Source: G963665405 sp963665405
Lineage (GTDB): Bacteria > Chloroflexota > Dehalococcoidia > Lucifugimonadales > G963665405
DNA: 64,000 nt
Assembly (NCBI GenBank): GCA_963665405.2
Contig: OY762261.2
Location: 806,001 to 870,000, forward strand
Direction of reading: 5' to 3'
In this document: positions 40,403 through 49,350 of the stretch, one piece after another
How positions within the stretch are numbered: position 1 is the stretch's first letter
How the letters are laid out: each line of letters begins with the position of its first letter
Position numbers and translations under genes: made by a program
The notes under the pieces: generated by a model
Told to the model about the DNA's origin: nothing
Databases searched by the model: none
What the model saw: only the letters and a program-made list of their open reading frames with translations

Positions 40403-41787
40403 CCCGCTGGCGCGAGCACCGGCTTCCCAGGCGTTGTCCCGGTCAGCAACCTCCCGTCCTCGACCACGGAGACACCGCCTACCAGCACGTGCAGGATGCC
40501 GTCCGGCGGGGTCGTCGGCTCGCTGTAAGTGGCCCTGTCGAGCACGGTTTCGGGGTCGAAGACCACCAGGTCCGCGTCGGCTCCGACCCCGATTCGACCC
40601 TTCCCGCTCATGGCGGGCACTCGGGACTCCAGACGCTGCGCCGGCATCAGCGACATCTTACGAAGCGCGTCCATCAACGTGAGGCTCCCCATCTCTCGAA
40701 CGTGCCGTCCCAGCACCCTGGAGTACGAGCCCGCCGTCCGGGGATGTCCCTTGCCACCCTTGAGATAGCCGTCCGTGGCGATCATCGTCAGAGGATGGCG
40801 CACAGCCTCGACCGTTACCTCGTCCGGAATCCCGTGTATGATGACCATCCCGCCGGTCTTGCGATACCTGGCAAAGCTCTCTGGCGTCAGCCTTTCTCCG
40901 GTGTCCGCCCACTCCAGGGCTTCATAGCTTTGGTCGGTCATCTCCTGCCACCCATCGTCGAAGATGGCGGACTCGATTCCCGTCATACCGGCGGAGTAGG
41001 GGTAGCACTCCGTCGTAACATCCAGCCCTCGGGACCTCGCCTCGCCGATCATCTGAAGCAGACGCGGCGCGGCGCCCTGACCCGAGCTCGTCACGTGTAC
41101 CACGTGAAGGGGCGCTCCGGTGATCGCGGAGGCCGCCAGCACCTCCTCCAGGGCTTCGACGCTGCCCGAAGGGTCTCGTGCTCCCATGCCCCGGAGGTGG
41201 ACGTGGCACGAGGCGCCGAACCGGGCGGCGACGCGGAAGACCTCGAGAATCTCCCATCTTGATGCCGCCGGCACGTACTGGAGGCCCAGACCGACCGCCA
41301 GCGCTCCGCGCTGAAGCGCCCGCTCGATAAGCCCCGTGATCTCCGAGACCTCGCCGTCCGAAGCGGTCCTGCGGGCGGCGTCGCCGGAGGGAAGGAACGA
41401 GGCCGGGTCCCCCATTACGCTGTTGCGCGCCGGGATGTGCCCGGCGCTCGCGCCGTAGTTGATGACAGCGGCTCCCTCGCGCTCCTCATACCAGGAGTCC
41501 ACGCCGGCCGTTCCGACCTCCAGCTCCAGCGCCGTCGTGACGCCGTCCAACGCGTGGATGGCGTAATTCTCGGGATCCTGGCCGTGAGAGTGAAGGTCGA
41601 TGAAGCCGGGCGCCACCACGAGCCCCGCCGCGTCGATCTCTCGCAGTCCTCGCAGCGGCTCGCCGGCGATAGACCTGACGACGCCGTCGACGATACCCAC
41701 GTTCCTCACCGCGTCCAGGCCCGACTCCGGGTCCATCACCTGGCCGTTCGCTATGACGACATCGTATCTCTGCTCAGTGGACGTCAA
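40399..41787 (-). CDS. D-aminoacylase / N-acyl-D-amino-acid deacylase family amidohydrolase
   Basis: This 462-residue metal-dependent amidohydrolase has YDVVIANGQVMDPESGLDAV, the metal motif GFIDLHSHGQDP (HxH) and SCHVHLRGMGARDPSGS. It also has PLHVVHVTSSG (metal His), TECYPYSAGMTGIESAIF and ATDGYLKGGKGHPRTAGSYS (catalytic Asp), the last being typical of D-aminoacylases and dihydroorotase-like relatives. It would hydrolyse N-acyl-D-amino acids, for example from peptidoglycan or aged organic matter. The exact acyl and amino acid preferences cannot be read. It has no operon partners other than a possible link to the PAP2 gene 21 bp upstream. Confidence 0.9.
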   Translation of the reverse strand: MTSTEQRYDVVIANGQVMDPESGLDAVRNVGIVDGVVRSIAGEPLRGLREIDAAGLVVAPGFIDLHSHGQDPENYAIHALDGVTTALELEVGTAGVDSWYEEREGAAVINYGASAGHIPARNSVMGDPASFLPSGDAARRTASDGEVSEITGLIERALQRGALAVGLGLQYVPAASRWEILEVFRVAARFGASCHVHLRGMGARDPSGSVEALEEVLAASAITGAPLHVVHVTSSGQGAAPRLLQMIGEARSRGLDVTTECYPYSAGMTGIESAIFDDGWQEMTDQSYEALEWADTGERLTPESFARYRKTGGMVIIHGIPDEVTVEAVRHPLTMIATDGYLKGGKGHPRTAGSYSRVLGRHVREMGSLTLMDALRKMSLMPAQRLESRVPAMSGKGRIGVGADADLVVFDPETVLDRATYSEPTTPPDGILHVLVGGVSVVEDGRLLTGTTPGKPVLAPAG

Positions 41788-41808
41788 CGTAAGCCTCCGT
41801 GGGACGAT

Positions 41809-42399
41809 TCAGGCCAGCACCAGCACTCGAACCATCTGGACCACCCAGCGGGGGATCGGCCCGAGCAGATCCCGGAGCCTGTAGACGAGGAAGGTGATCA
41901 CCAGGGCGATCATGGCGGCCGCAATGGTGTCCAGCGGATAGTGGACTCCAGCGTACACCCTGGAGAAGGCGAAGAGAGTGGCCACAGCGATCAGGGCCGT
42001 CCCAACACGCCTGTTGACGCCCCAGATGCCGAACGCGATCCCAAAGGTCGCGGCCATCGCGTTCGCCGGAAACGACGAGTCGGTCGGCTGGTAGAAGAGA
42101 AGCGATACCTCGTTGTCGACGAACGGGCGCGGTCTGAAGTATGCGCCGTTGATGATGAACACCGCCAGGCTGGAGAATCCCATCGACCCCAACGCTGCAA
42201 AAATCCCCACCTGATGGCGAAGCCGTCTAGCTCGGTCGTCGCTCGCAAACCACAGCGCCAGCAGAGTCAGGACGAAGGCGACCGGTACCAGATAGTCGCT
42301 GACGACCCACTCCATCGCCCTGTCGAAGGGCGGGAACGTCCCCACGCGACCGTTTATCCAGAGGAATACTTTTTCGTCAGCCGACAGAAGTCTTTCCAT
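41809..42399 (-). CDS. PAP2-family membrane phosphatase-like protein
   Basis: This 196-residue integral membrane protein has about five TM segments. PAP2 motifs are AYFRPRPF (motif 1, Arg-Pro), DSSFPANAM at the motif 2 position and SRVYAGVHYPLD (motif 3 with catalytic His). Motif 2 normally reads PSxH; here Ser and the acid His are absent (PANA), so catalysis may be altered. Relatives dephosphorylate undecaprenyl pyrophosphate or phosphatidic acid. The start overlaps the upstream membrane protein gene by 46 bp, so the two form a pair. Confidence 0.82.
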   Translation of the reverse strand: MERLLSADEKVFLWINGRVGTFPPFDRAMEWVVSDYLVPVAFVLTLLALWFASDDRARRLRHQVGIFAALGSMGFSSLAVFIINGAYFRPRPFVDNEVSLLFYQPTDSSFPANAMAATFGIAFGIWGVNRRVGTALIAVATLFAFSRVYAGVHYPLDTIAAAMIALVITFLVYRLRDLLGPIPRWVVQMVRVLVLA

Positions 42400-42800
42400 G
42401 CAGCTCCAACGCTCTGCGGCAGGGCCCGGAAGTACGTCGTCCTTCTGAGCGAGTCCACGCCCTCAGAGGGCGATGCCGGCGCTCCGTTCATCCTCATGTT
42501 GACCAGAGAGGAGACCACCATGGTGGCCAGCACCGCCGCGAGTACCGTCACGAAGAGCGCCAGCGCCTGGACATTAGCGTCCAAGCCGCCTTCGAAGTCG
42601 TTGACGTTGCGCGTGTCCGAGACGAAAAACCAGACGAAGGCCGCGACGGCCAGTGCGGCCCCGGAGACGCGAGCGACCCGGATGGACCTGAAGATGAGGA
42701 GAGCGGTAAGACGGCTCAGCGAAGCAGCGAACTGCAGGACGCCGACGCTGGCCAGGAAGACGAACGCCAGATAGTCGATGAGGAAGGGTGACCAGGTCAT
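42354..42800 (-). CDS. hypothetical integral membrane protein paired with PAP2
   Basis: This 148-residue protein has an N-terminal helix (LIDYLAFVFLASVGVLQFAASL), a second (VSGAALAVAAFVWFFVS) and a third (ALALFVTVLAAVLATMVVSSLV), then a soluble tail that overlaps the PAP2 start by 46 bp in another frame. Family not recognised. The overlap suggests co-translation with the PAP2 protein. Confidence 0.7.
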   Translation of the reverse strand: MTWSPFLIDYLAFVFLASVGVLQFAASLSRLTALLIFRSIRVARVSGAALAVAAFVWFFVSDTRNVNDFEGGLDANVQALALFVTVLAAVLATMVVSSLVNMRMNGAPASPSEGVDSLRRTTYFRALPQSVGAAWKDFCRLTKKYSSG

Positions 42801-42830
42801 ACCGGAAATGGCCGAGGCGCGGGAACCGCT

Positions 42831-43760
42831 TCAGCTCTCCATCGGGACTGCGCTGCACCAGTGCATGTACTTGGGGTTGTTGCCCCTCACCACGCCGGCG
42901 TACATGTCTCGGAGCGCCTTGGTTATGGGTCCGACGCCGCCATCGCCCACGTTCCGGTTGTCGACGCGTCCCACGGGCGTGATGTGTGCCGCGGTGCCGG
43001 TCAGGAACACCTCGTCTGCCAGGTACAGCTCGCTGCGTCGCAGATGGCGTTCCACGATCTTCAGCCCCAGCTCCTTCGAGGCGAGCTGGAACGTGGAGTC
43101 CCTCGTTATGCCCGTCAGGTTGTTGTCGGTCACCGGCGGGGTGTGAAGCTCGCCACGGGAGACCAGGAACAGGTTTTCGCCCGTGCCCTCGGACACGGTG
43201 CCGTCGTGGTTGAGCATGATGGCCTCGTCGAACCCGGCCATCACCGCCTCCGTCTTCGCGAGGATGCTGTTGACGTAGTGCCCGGAGATCTTCACGGCGG
43301 TCGGAATGATCGTGTCGTCGATGCGCCGCCACGACGACGTGCAGCAGTTTATGGCGCCGTCGGTGTCTATGTAGGAGCCGAATGGGATCGCCATGAGCGC
43401 GAAGTCGCTGTCCAGCTCATGCAGCTTGAGATTGGCGACCCTCTCCGCGCTCTTGTAGGCGATGGGCCTTATGTACAGGTCCTCCCGGTAGCCGCAGCTC
43501 TGGATCAGCTCCGCCGTTATGTCACAGAGCCTGTCCACGTCGTACGGAATGTCGAGCATCAGCATCCGGCAGCCTTGAAAGAGTCTCTCGTAGTGCTCCC
43601 TCAGACGGAAGATATACATCGTTTCCGCCTGCTCGTTCCAGTTGCCCCTTACGCCCTCGAACACAGCGGTTCCGTAGTGGAGCGCATGCGTCATGACGCT
43701 TACTCGTGCCTCTTCCAGCGGAACGATCTTCCCGCGGAAGAACGCCAGTGCCTGGGGCAT
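42831..43760 (-). CDS. ilvE: branched-chain amino acid aminotransferase
   Basis: This fold-type IV PLP aminotransferase has 309 residues from ATG 43760 (AAAGGAG upstream) and catalyses the last step of Leu/Ile/Val synthesis. It has ALAFFRGKIVPLEEARVSVM, ALHYGTAVFEGVRGNW, PIAYKS, the Schiff-base Lys in VKISGHYVNSILAKTEA, LNHDGTVSEGTGENLFLV and TGTAAHITPVGRVDNRNVG. All IlvE signatures are present. A perfect TATAAT and TTGTGT form its promoter upstream. A possible earlier start at 43805 would bypass the ribosome-binding site. Confidence 0.95.
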   Translation of the reverse strand: MPQALAFFRGKIVPLEEARVSVMTHALHYGTAVFEGVRGNWNEQAETMYIFRLREHYERLFQGCRMLMLDIPYDVDRLCDITAELIQSCGYREDLYIRPIAYKSAERVANLKLHELDSDFALMAIPFGSYIDTDGAINCCTSSWRRIDDTIIPTAVKISGHYVNSILAKTEAVMAGFDEAIMLNHDGTVSEGTGENLFLVSRGELHTPPVTDNNLTGITRDSTFQLASKELGLKIVERHLRRSELYLADEVFLTGTAAHITPVGRVDNRNVGDGGVGPITKALRDMYAGVVRGNNPKYMHWCSAVPMES

Positions 43761-43794
43761 CCTGCCGTCTCCTTTCCCGTCTTGACTGGCGCCC

Positions 43795-43824
43795 ATTATA
43801 ATCAACCCGCTCCGGCGAACACAA
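43795..43824 (-). promoter_or_regulatory. ilvE promoter
   Basis: On the minus strand TTGTGT (43824-43819), an 18-bp spacer and TATAAT (43800-43795) lie 35 bp upstream of ATG 43760. Confidence 0.6.
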
Positions 43825-44030
43825 CACGGCCGGTCGACGCCTGGTCCCGAGACCGCCGTTTCGGCTGCTCAGCCGGAGCTCCGCCGATCGAGTCATTTTT
43901 GCAATAGGCGGCCCGTTCCTCTACACTCAAATGGCGATGACAAGGGCCGCACCGGACCCGACAGCCGGCTGGGAGCTTCGCTGCGTGCTAGGAATTGACG
44001 AAGCCCTCGAAGGCCCAAGGAGGTGGAGCA

Positions 44031-44180
44031 ATGCCCCGGGGAGACTTTAGAAAACGGGAGACGAAGAAGCCCAAGAGAAAAGGGGGAAAGCCTGTGCTCA
44101 CAGCTCCTCCCGTGTTCACCTCGAACCAGGTAGAGGTGGTCAAGAAGAAGCGCAAGCCACGGGAGGAGGAGGACGAGTGA
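44031..44180 (+). CDS. small basic protein, 49 residues
   Basis: An ATG at 44031 with a strong AAGGAGG eight bases upstream opens MPRGDFRKRETKKPKRKGGK, continuing with a short neutral stretch (LTAPPVFTSNQVEVV) and KKKRKPREEEDE. It is extremely basic and probably unstructured, perhaps nucleic-acid binding. Family not recognised. The ribosome-binding site quality is the main argument that it is real. It is isolated between divergent and convergent minus-strand genes. Confidence 0.6.
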   Translation: MPRGDFRKRETKKPKRKGGKPVLTAPPVFTSNQVEVVKKKRKPREEEDE

Positions 44181-44299
44181 TCGAGCCCTTGCGGGGGTGA
44201 TTCGCCCCTCAGGCCCCTTCTTCCGTCTCTGGCTCCGCCGGCTCGACAGACTCGGCCTCCTGCTCCGCGACCGGTTCGGGCTCTGGGGCTGGCTCGGGC

Positions 44300-44746
44300 T
44301 CAAGGTTCGGGCTCGGGAACTCTCATGATCTGGTAGGAAGGGCTGTTGTCCAGCAATCGCTGGATTACTCCCGGAGACGTGTCTCTGGGGCCGGGGCCTC
44401 CCGCCCACCGGTTGGAAAGCTCGACGCTGATCTCCGCGGCGCTCATCGGCTCGTTATCCGCGGCCAGGATCACGCGGAAAATGGCCTCCTTCAATGGGGT
44501 GTCCGGCAGCAGATAGTCGTTTTGCGAGCCACAGTGATCGACGATCTGGCCCATGTGCGCCTGCCCGTCCGTGGTCTCGATCCCCGCGTCGGCATCGGCC
44601 TGCTGATGCGTGTAGCACTTTCTCGCTGAGATCAGCAGCGCCATGGAGCGCTCCCTATCGCTGGCCTCCCCCAGCTCGATGAAATACCGGGGCGCCTCCC
44701 CCGCTGATTCCCCGGTCCCGTTTACTCCCGTTCGATCATCCAGCAT
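44300..44746 (-). CDS. hypothetical protein at the end of the pheST-moeA run
   Basis: This protein has 148 residues from ATG 44746, 11 bp after the moeA stop. It contains YFIELGEASDRERSMALLIS, a helical block with ARKCYTHQQADADAG, DHCGSQNDYLLPDTPLKEAI and VELSNRWAGGPGP. The C-terminus ends in PEPEP, and the DNA beyond the stop keeps encoding PEP-like repeats in another frame, so the length of this tail may vary by slippage. Not recognised. The single Cys-Tyr-Thr-His segment and the winged-helix-like last 60 residues are the only hints of function. Confidence 0.65.
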   Translation of the reverse strand: MLDDRTGVNGTGESAGEAPRYFIELGEASDRERSMALLISARKCYTHQQADADAGIETTDGQAHMGQIVDHCGSQNDYLLPDTPLKEAIFRVILAADNEPMSAAEISVELSNRWAGGPGPRDTSPGVIQRLLDNSPSYQIMRVPEPEP

Positions 44747-44757
44747 ACGTCCTACCC

Positions 44758-46053
44758 TCAGAAGACCTCTTGAGGCCAATCCAGCATCTGGACCGTGACC
44801 TTCTCTCCAGCCTGCTTGCGCGTCTGGTCCTCCGGACATATGGCAAGGCCGTTTGCGTGGACCATGGACGTCAGCAGATTCGATCCCTGGTTCCCGGTCG
44901 GCCGAGCATAGTACCGTCCGCCTCGCTTTGAGACGACGACCCTCGCATAGACCCTTCGGCCGTCTGCATTGTAGATGGGTCCCTCGAGGACCGCTTCGAT
45001 CGTGGGGATCTCAAGGCCGGTCCTGCCCAGCATCTTCAAGATCGCGGGCCGCCCGAACTGCTCGAACGCGACGAGCGCGCTCACCGGGTTGCCCGGGAGT
45101 CCCAGATGCGGAACCAGCCTCCCCGACGGGGCCGTCAACACCCCGAACGCCAGCGGTTTTGCTGGCCGCATCCGCACGGACCAGAACTCGATCGATCCGT
45201 GCTTCGCGAGGGCGTCCTTGACCATGTCGTAGTCGCCCTTGGACACGCCCGCAGAGGTAACGAGTATATCAGACTCAAGGCCCTCACGCAGTCTGGAGCC
45301 CACCGATTCCAGATCGTCCCGCGCGATCCCCAGCATCCTGGGAATGCCACCGTAGCGCACGACGCTCGCGGCCACACCGAAGCTGTTGCTGTCGTAGATC
45401 TTGCCCGGCTCCTGCCGGTTTCCGACCTCGATCAGCTCATCTCCGGTGGCGAGGATTGCGACGGTGGGCCGCCTGATGACCGAAATCTTCCCCAACCCGA
45501 GCGATGCCAGCAGCCCGATCTCGGGCGGGCGCAGCGCCGTGCCCTTCCTCAGGGCCAGCTCGCCTTGTCGGACGTCCTGGCCCGCCGGGCGGATCGAAGC
45601 CCCTTCGTCGACCTGCAACCGGACCCCGATCTCGTCGACCGTCTTCTCGCCGGCCTTCCTCTCGGCCTCGTCGGTATCCTCGAACGGCACGATCGCATCC
45701 GCACCGCGAGGAACCGGGGCTCCGGTCATAATGCGTACCGCCGTGCCGGGGGTCACGTCCTCGGCCGGTAGCTGGCCCGCGGCCACGGCTCCCACCACAC
45801 GGAGCAGCACCGGTGAGTCTCCCGACGCCCCCTCGACGCTGGCGGCCTGGACCGCGTACCCGTCCATCGCGGAGTTCTCCAGAGGCGGGATATCGAACGG
45901 GCTCACGACATCCCCTGCCAGCACCTGGCCGAGAGCGTCCAGCACCGGCCTCTCCTCCGGCTCCAGCACGTCAACGAAGCCGAGGATACGCCCGAGAGCC
46001 TCCTCGACGCTCAGCATGGACACACCGTGATGTCGATGACCGTGCTCGCCCAC
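44758..46053 (-). CDS. moeA: molybdopterin molybdenumtransferase
   Basis: MoeA inserts molybdenum into adenylylated molybdopterin. This 431-residue protein begins at GTG 46053 (AAGGGAG upstream); an ATG at 46017 is the alternative. Motifs are LSVEEALGRILGFVDVL, PPLENSAMDGYAVQA, GTAVRIMTGAPVPRGADAIVP, ATGDELIEVG, GKIYDSNSFGVAASV, TSAGVSKGDYDMVKDAL and PHLGLPGNPVSALVAFE. All domains (I-IV) are complete. It implies molybdoenzymes elsewhere in the genome. It is preceded by a MNT/HEPN pair 11 bp upstream. Confidence 0.95.
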   Translation of the reverse strand: MGEHGHRHHGVSMLSVEEALGRILGFVDVLEPEERPVLDALGQVLAGDVVSPFDIPPLENSAMDGYAVQAASVEGASGDSPVLLRVVGAVAAGQLPAEDVTPGTAVRIMTGAPVPRGADAIVPFEDTDEAERKAGEKTVDEIGVRLQVDEGASIRPAGQDVRQGELALRKGTALRPPEIGLLASLGLGKISVIRRPTVAILATGDELIEVGNRQEPGKIYDSNSFGVAASVVRYGGIPRMLGIARDDLESVGSRLREGLESDILVTSAGVSKGDYDMVKDALAKHGSIEFWSVRMRPAKPLAFGVLTAPSGRLVPHLGLPGNPVSALVAFEQFGRPAILKMLGRTGLEIPTIEAVLEGPIYNADGRRVYARVVVSKRGGRYYARPTGNQGSNLLTSMVHANGLAICPEDQTRKQAGEKVTVQMLDWPQEVF

Positions 46054-46064
46054 AGCCGGCTCCC

Positions 46065-46481
46065 TTAGGAAGACACTGGAGGCACTCGCGACTTGACCGC
46101 GTCGACGATCTCGGCCGCGAACGTCAGAGCCTCCAGGGCCTCTTCTTGGGTGTACGACTCGAAGGGAACGGCGGGCGCCGGCAGGGAATCCGGATAGCGA
46201 GTCGTCAGGTAGTACCTGTCCAGCACACCGGCTTGGCCCAGGAACTGTAGCAGCTCAGGGTCGTTCTTCCCGGATTCGACCACGAGCTCGCGGATCGAAT
46301 GGATCGGGATCGACCGTCTGCCGACCCGGTAGAGAAACGCTTTGAGAGCCAATTGCGCAGTCTGTTCGGCCTGGAAACAGGCGTCCGACCAGATATCGTT
46401 GTCAAGCATCAACCGACAGACGGACAGCCTATGCTGCGCCTGTGCCAGCCACCGTCTTGCCGTCTCCAGGGGCCTTTTCAT
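46065..46481 (-). CDS. HEPN-domain protein, probable toxin of a MNT/HEPN pair
   Basis: This 138-residue HEPN-fold protein has TARRWLAQAQHRLSVCRLML, DACFQAEQTAQLALKAFLY and RRSIPIHSIRELV, which contains the R-x4-H motif found in RNase-type HEPN toxins. The ATG at 46481 has GGAAGG upstream and overlaps the MNT gene by 53 bp. In HEPN/MNT systems the HEPN protein is an RNase or is inactivated by adenylylation by its MNT partner. Whether this one is toxic cannot be seen from sequence, but its motif is intact. Confidence 0.85.
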   Translation of the reverse strand: MKRPLETARRWLAQAQHRLSVCRLMLDNDIWSDACFQAEQTAQLALKAFLYRVGRRSIPIHSIRELVVESGKNDPELLQFLGQAGVLDRYYLTTRYPDSLPAPAVPFESYTQEEALEALTFAAEIVDAVKSRVPPVSS

Positions 46482-46806
46482 AGACAACCTTCCCGTCTCG
46501 AAGCGCCCGCTCGATGAAGGGGTTCTCCTCCTCGATCATGCGCTCCATCTCCTCGGGAGTATAGACGAACAGATCTACCGATATATCCAGAGGAAGGTAC
46601 GAATCCGCCTCGATGGCTCGACGCACGAAGCGCGTCTCGGTTTTCTTCACGATCAGCAGATCGATGTCGCTTTGCTCGTCGCCGTCCCCTCGGGCAGCCG
46701 AGCCGAACAGGATGATCTTCTCGGGCCCGTAGGCCGTCAGAGCGTTTACGATCGCCTCGACCCTGGTCTCGGGGGCAGCGGGTCCGTCAGATGCCGGCGC
46801 GCTCAT
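46429..46806 (-). CDS. MNT-type nucleotidyltransferase, probable antitoxin
   Basis: This 125-residue minimal nucleotidyltransferase has IILFGSAARGDGDEQSDIDLLIV (GS-x-R-G and D-x-D metal site) and DISVDLFVY with the third carboxylate. It is the partner of the HEPN protein encoded just downstream. Its ATG overlaps the pheT stop by 4 bp (ATGA), so the module is embedded in the phenylalanyl-tRNA synthetase operon. Proteins of this type adenylylate their HEPN partner. Confidence 0.87.
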   Translation of the reverse strand: MSAPASDGPAAPETRVEAIVNALTAYGPEKIILFGSAARGDGDEQSDIDLLIVKKTETRFVRRAIEADSYLPLDISVDLFVYTPEEMERMIEEENPFIERALRDGKVVYEKAPGDGKTVAGTGAA

Positions 46807-49301
46807 TGGGCGCCGCTCTCCTGGGTCCGGAGCTCGGCGCCGAACTCCCTCCCGAGCTGACGGAGGATGTCCCCGACCACTCTGTTGACCTGATCGGTGG
46901 TCAGCGTACCCTTGTCCGACTGGATCACGACCCTGAAGGCCAGGGACCTCTTCCCGGCCGGTAGCTCGCCGCCGGAGAACACGTCGAAAATCTCGCTCCG
47001 GACCACGAGCTTGTGGCGCTCGATGACACCGCGGATCCGAGCCGCTGGAGCGTCGGCGTCGACGATCAAGGCGAGGTCTCGTTCCGCCTCCGGGAAGCGG
47101 CTGCCGCCTTTGTAACGGGCTCCGGCCGCGGGGACCCTCAGGCCAAGGGACTCGATATCGAGCTCGAAGATCGCCGCACGGCGGTCGTCCAGGTCGAACC
47201 GCTCCAGAATCCGCGGATGGACCTCCCCGACAACCCCTACGACGTCTCCGCCACTTAACACCCTCGCAGCCTTGCCGGGGTGGAGGATCGGATCGTCAAC
47301 CGGCTCGTAGCTCGCCTGGACCCCCAGCCCGTCCAGCACCATCTCCACGAGGCCTTTGGCATCGAAGAAGCCCATGTCGTCGCCGTCCGCGAGCCACGAG
47401 ACCGGGAACCGCCGGCCGGAGAGAACACCGGTCAGCACCTCCTTCTCGGAGGGCAGGGACGCTCCGTCCGACTCGGCCGCCCGGTGATAGGTTCGGCCGA
47501 TCTCGAAAATTCTCACCGCTCCGTCGCGTGGGGAGCGAACGTTTCTCGCGAGCGTATCCAAAATGCCGCCGCGCAGGCTCGTCCTGAGGTACGCGAGCTG
47601 GCTGCTCATGGGGTTGGCGATCATCAGCGGCTCGACGCCGTCATTCAGAGCCTCGACCTTGCGGAGGGCGTCCAGACTGGTCAAGGAGTAGGATATGACC
47701 TCGTGCATGCCCGAGGCTGCCAGCATGTCCCTGACGCGCTCCTTCACCTCGCGCAGCGCCTGCCGCTCGTGACGAGGCGTCGGGGTCGACATCATGGTCG
47801 AGGGCAGATTGTCGTACCCCACCATACGGGCGACCTCCTCCACCAGGTCATCCTCCATGGAAACGTCCGACCGCCAGTAGGGAGCCCTCACCCATAGGGT
47901 GTCGGTCCGCTCGGGGGCCGGTCCCGCCTCGACGGTCTCGATCAGGTCCACCAGCCCCTCCGGCTCCCTGTCGCGCTCGAAGCCAAGCGAGGCGAGAATC
48001 TGTTCGGCCCTGGACATCTCGATGTCCGCACCCAGCACCTGCTTCAGGCGTCGCCGGGACAACCTGACCGGCGGACGATCTGTCCGGCCCGGGTAGGCGT
48101 CGACGATGCCCTCGGCCGCCTCGCCCCCGGTCAGCTCCAGGATGAGCTGTGTGGCTCTGCGAAGTCCGAGGGGTGCCAGCTCTGCCCGGATTCCACGCTC
48201 GAACCGGTACGCCGCCTCGCTGGCGATCCGAAGTGCCGACGCCGTTCGTCTCGTGTTCACCGGGTCGAAGTTGGCCGACTCCAGCAGGATGGCGGTCGTG
48301 GCCTCCGTCACCTCGCTGCCGGCGCCGCCCATCACGCCGGCGAGGCCGACCGCGTCCTGTGCATCGGCGATGACAAGCATCGGAGGGTCGAGCGTTCGGG
48401 CCGTCCCATCCAGGGTCACGAGCCTTTCTCCGGCCCGCGCCTGTCTAACGACGATCTCTCGCTCCTTAACCGCGTCGAAATCGAAGGCGTGAAGCGGCTG
48501 GTTGTACTCCAGCATTACGTAGTTGGTGACGTCTACGACGTTGTTGATGGGGCGCAGTCCAGCCTTCGTCAGGGCGTCCTGCATCCATTGGGGCGACGGT
48601 CCGACCTTGACGCCCGCGATCAGACTGGCGGTGTAGCGGCGGCACAGGCTCGGATCTGCGATCTCGACGGTCACTCGACCCTCGATGGGGTCTCCCTGCT
48701 CGGGATAGTCCGGCGATGGCTCGGTCACCGACTCGCCCGTAAGGGCCGCGACCTCGTGAGCCACGCCCAGGATCGACAGGCAATCCGGCCTGTTGGGAGT
48801 GACGTCCACCTCGAGGACGGCGTCCCCGAGGTAGTCGATCAGGGGCAGCCCTAGCGGCGCATCGTCGCTCAGAACCAGAATCCCCTCATGGTCTTCTCCG
48901 AGGCCCAGCTCCAGGACCGAGCAGACCATCCCCGCCGACTCCACGCCACGTATCTTCGAGGCCTTCAGGGGCTCGACTCGGCCGGAGCGGGTACTGAAAA
49001 GCATGGCGCCTTCTCGTGCGAAGGCGATCTTCTGTCCGGCCGCGACGTTCGGCGCCCCGCAGACGACGGTCTGCGTCTCGCCGTTGCCAAGCTCGACGGT
49101 CGGGAGCGTGAGCCGGTCGGCGTTGGGATGCCTGTCTACCCTGACGACGTATCCGACTAGAACCTTGGACGGGTCCCAGTCGCCGCCGATCCGATGGATA
49201 GCTGACACCTCGACGCCGGCCATCGTCAGGCGCCGCGCCACCTCCTCGACCGGCACCGACACGGGGACGTACTTCTTGAGCCAGGATAGGGGGGCTTTCA
49301 T
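46803..49301 (-). CDS. pheT: phenylalanyl-tRNA synthetase beta subunit
   Basis: This 832-residue subunit charges tRNA-Phe together with PheS. Domains in order are an N-terminal tRNA-binding EMAP-like domain (WDPSKVLVGYVVRVDRHPNA), B3/B4 editing region (ITGAPLH-like not used; see VDVTPNRPDCLSILGVAHEV), B5 (RLSRRRLKQVLGADIEMSRA), catalytic-like core (LVEEVARMVGYDNLPSTM) and a C-terminal FDX-ACB domain (YKGGSRFPEAERDLALIVD). Length is as expected. pheS lies 49 bp upstream, and the next gene overlaps its stop by 4 bp. Transcription comes from the strong promoter before pheS. Confidence 0.97.
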   Translation of the reverse strand: MKAPLSWLKKYVPVSVPVEEVARRLTMAGVEVSAIHRIGGDWDPSKVLVGYVVRVDRHPNADRLTLPTVELGNGETQTVVCGAPNVAAGQKIAFAREGAMLFSTRSGRVEPLKASKIRGVESAGMVCSVLELGLGEDHEGILVLSDDAPLGLPLIDYLGDAVLEVDVTPNRPDCLSILGVAHEVAALTGESVTEPSPDYPEQGDPIEGRVTVEIADPSLCRRYTASLIAGVKVGPSPQWMQDALTKAGLRPINNVVDVTNYVMLEYNQPLHAFDFDAVKEREIVVRQARAGERLVTLDGTARTLDPPMLVIADAQDAVGLAGVMGGAGSEVTEATTAILLESANFDPVNTRRTASALRIASEAAYRFERGIRAELAPLGLRRATQLILELTGGEAAEGIVDAYPGRTDRPPVRLSRRRLKQVLGADIEMSRAEQILASLGFERDREPEGLVDLIETVEAGPAPERTDTLWVRAPYWRSDVSMEDDLVEEVARMVGYDNLPSTMMSTPTPRHERQALREVKERVRDMLAASGMHEVISYSLTSLDALRKVEALNDGVEPLMIANPMSSQLAYLRTSLRGGILDTLARNVRSPRDGAVRIFEIGRTYHRAAESDGASLPSEKEVLTGVLSGRRFPVSWLADGDDMGFFDAKGLVEMVLDGLGVQASYEPVDDPILHPGKAARVLSGGDVVGVVGEVHPRILERFDLDDRRAAIFELDIESLGLRVPAAGARYKGGSRFPEAERDLALIVDADAPAARIRGVIERHKLVVRSEIFDVFSGGELPAGKRSLAFRVVIQSDKGTLTTDQVNRVVGDILRQLGREFGAELRTQESGAQ

Positions 49302-49350
49302 CGATATCCCCTGGACGGGCTGGCGGCGGTGACCTGGGGCGAGGGACCGC

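Noticed and set aside
43893..44408. A 171-codon minus-strand frame opposite the small basic gene
   Set aside because: Low-complexity Arg/Ser/Pro composition typical of an antisense frame in high-GC DNA, with no ribosome-binding site or motif.
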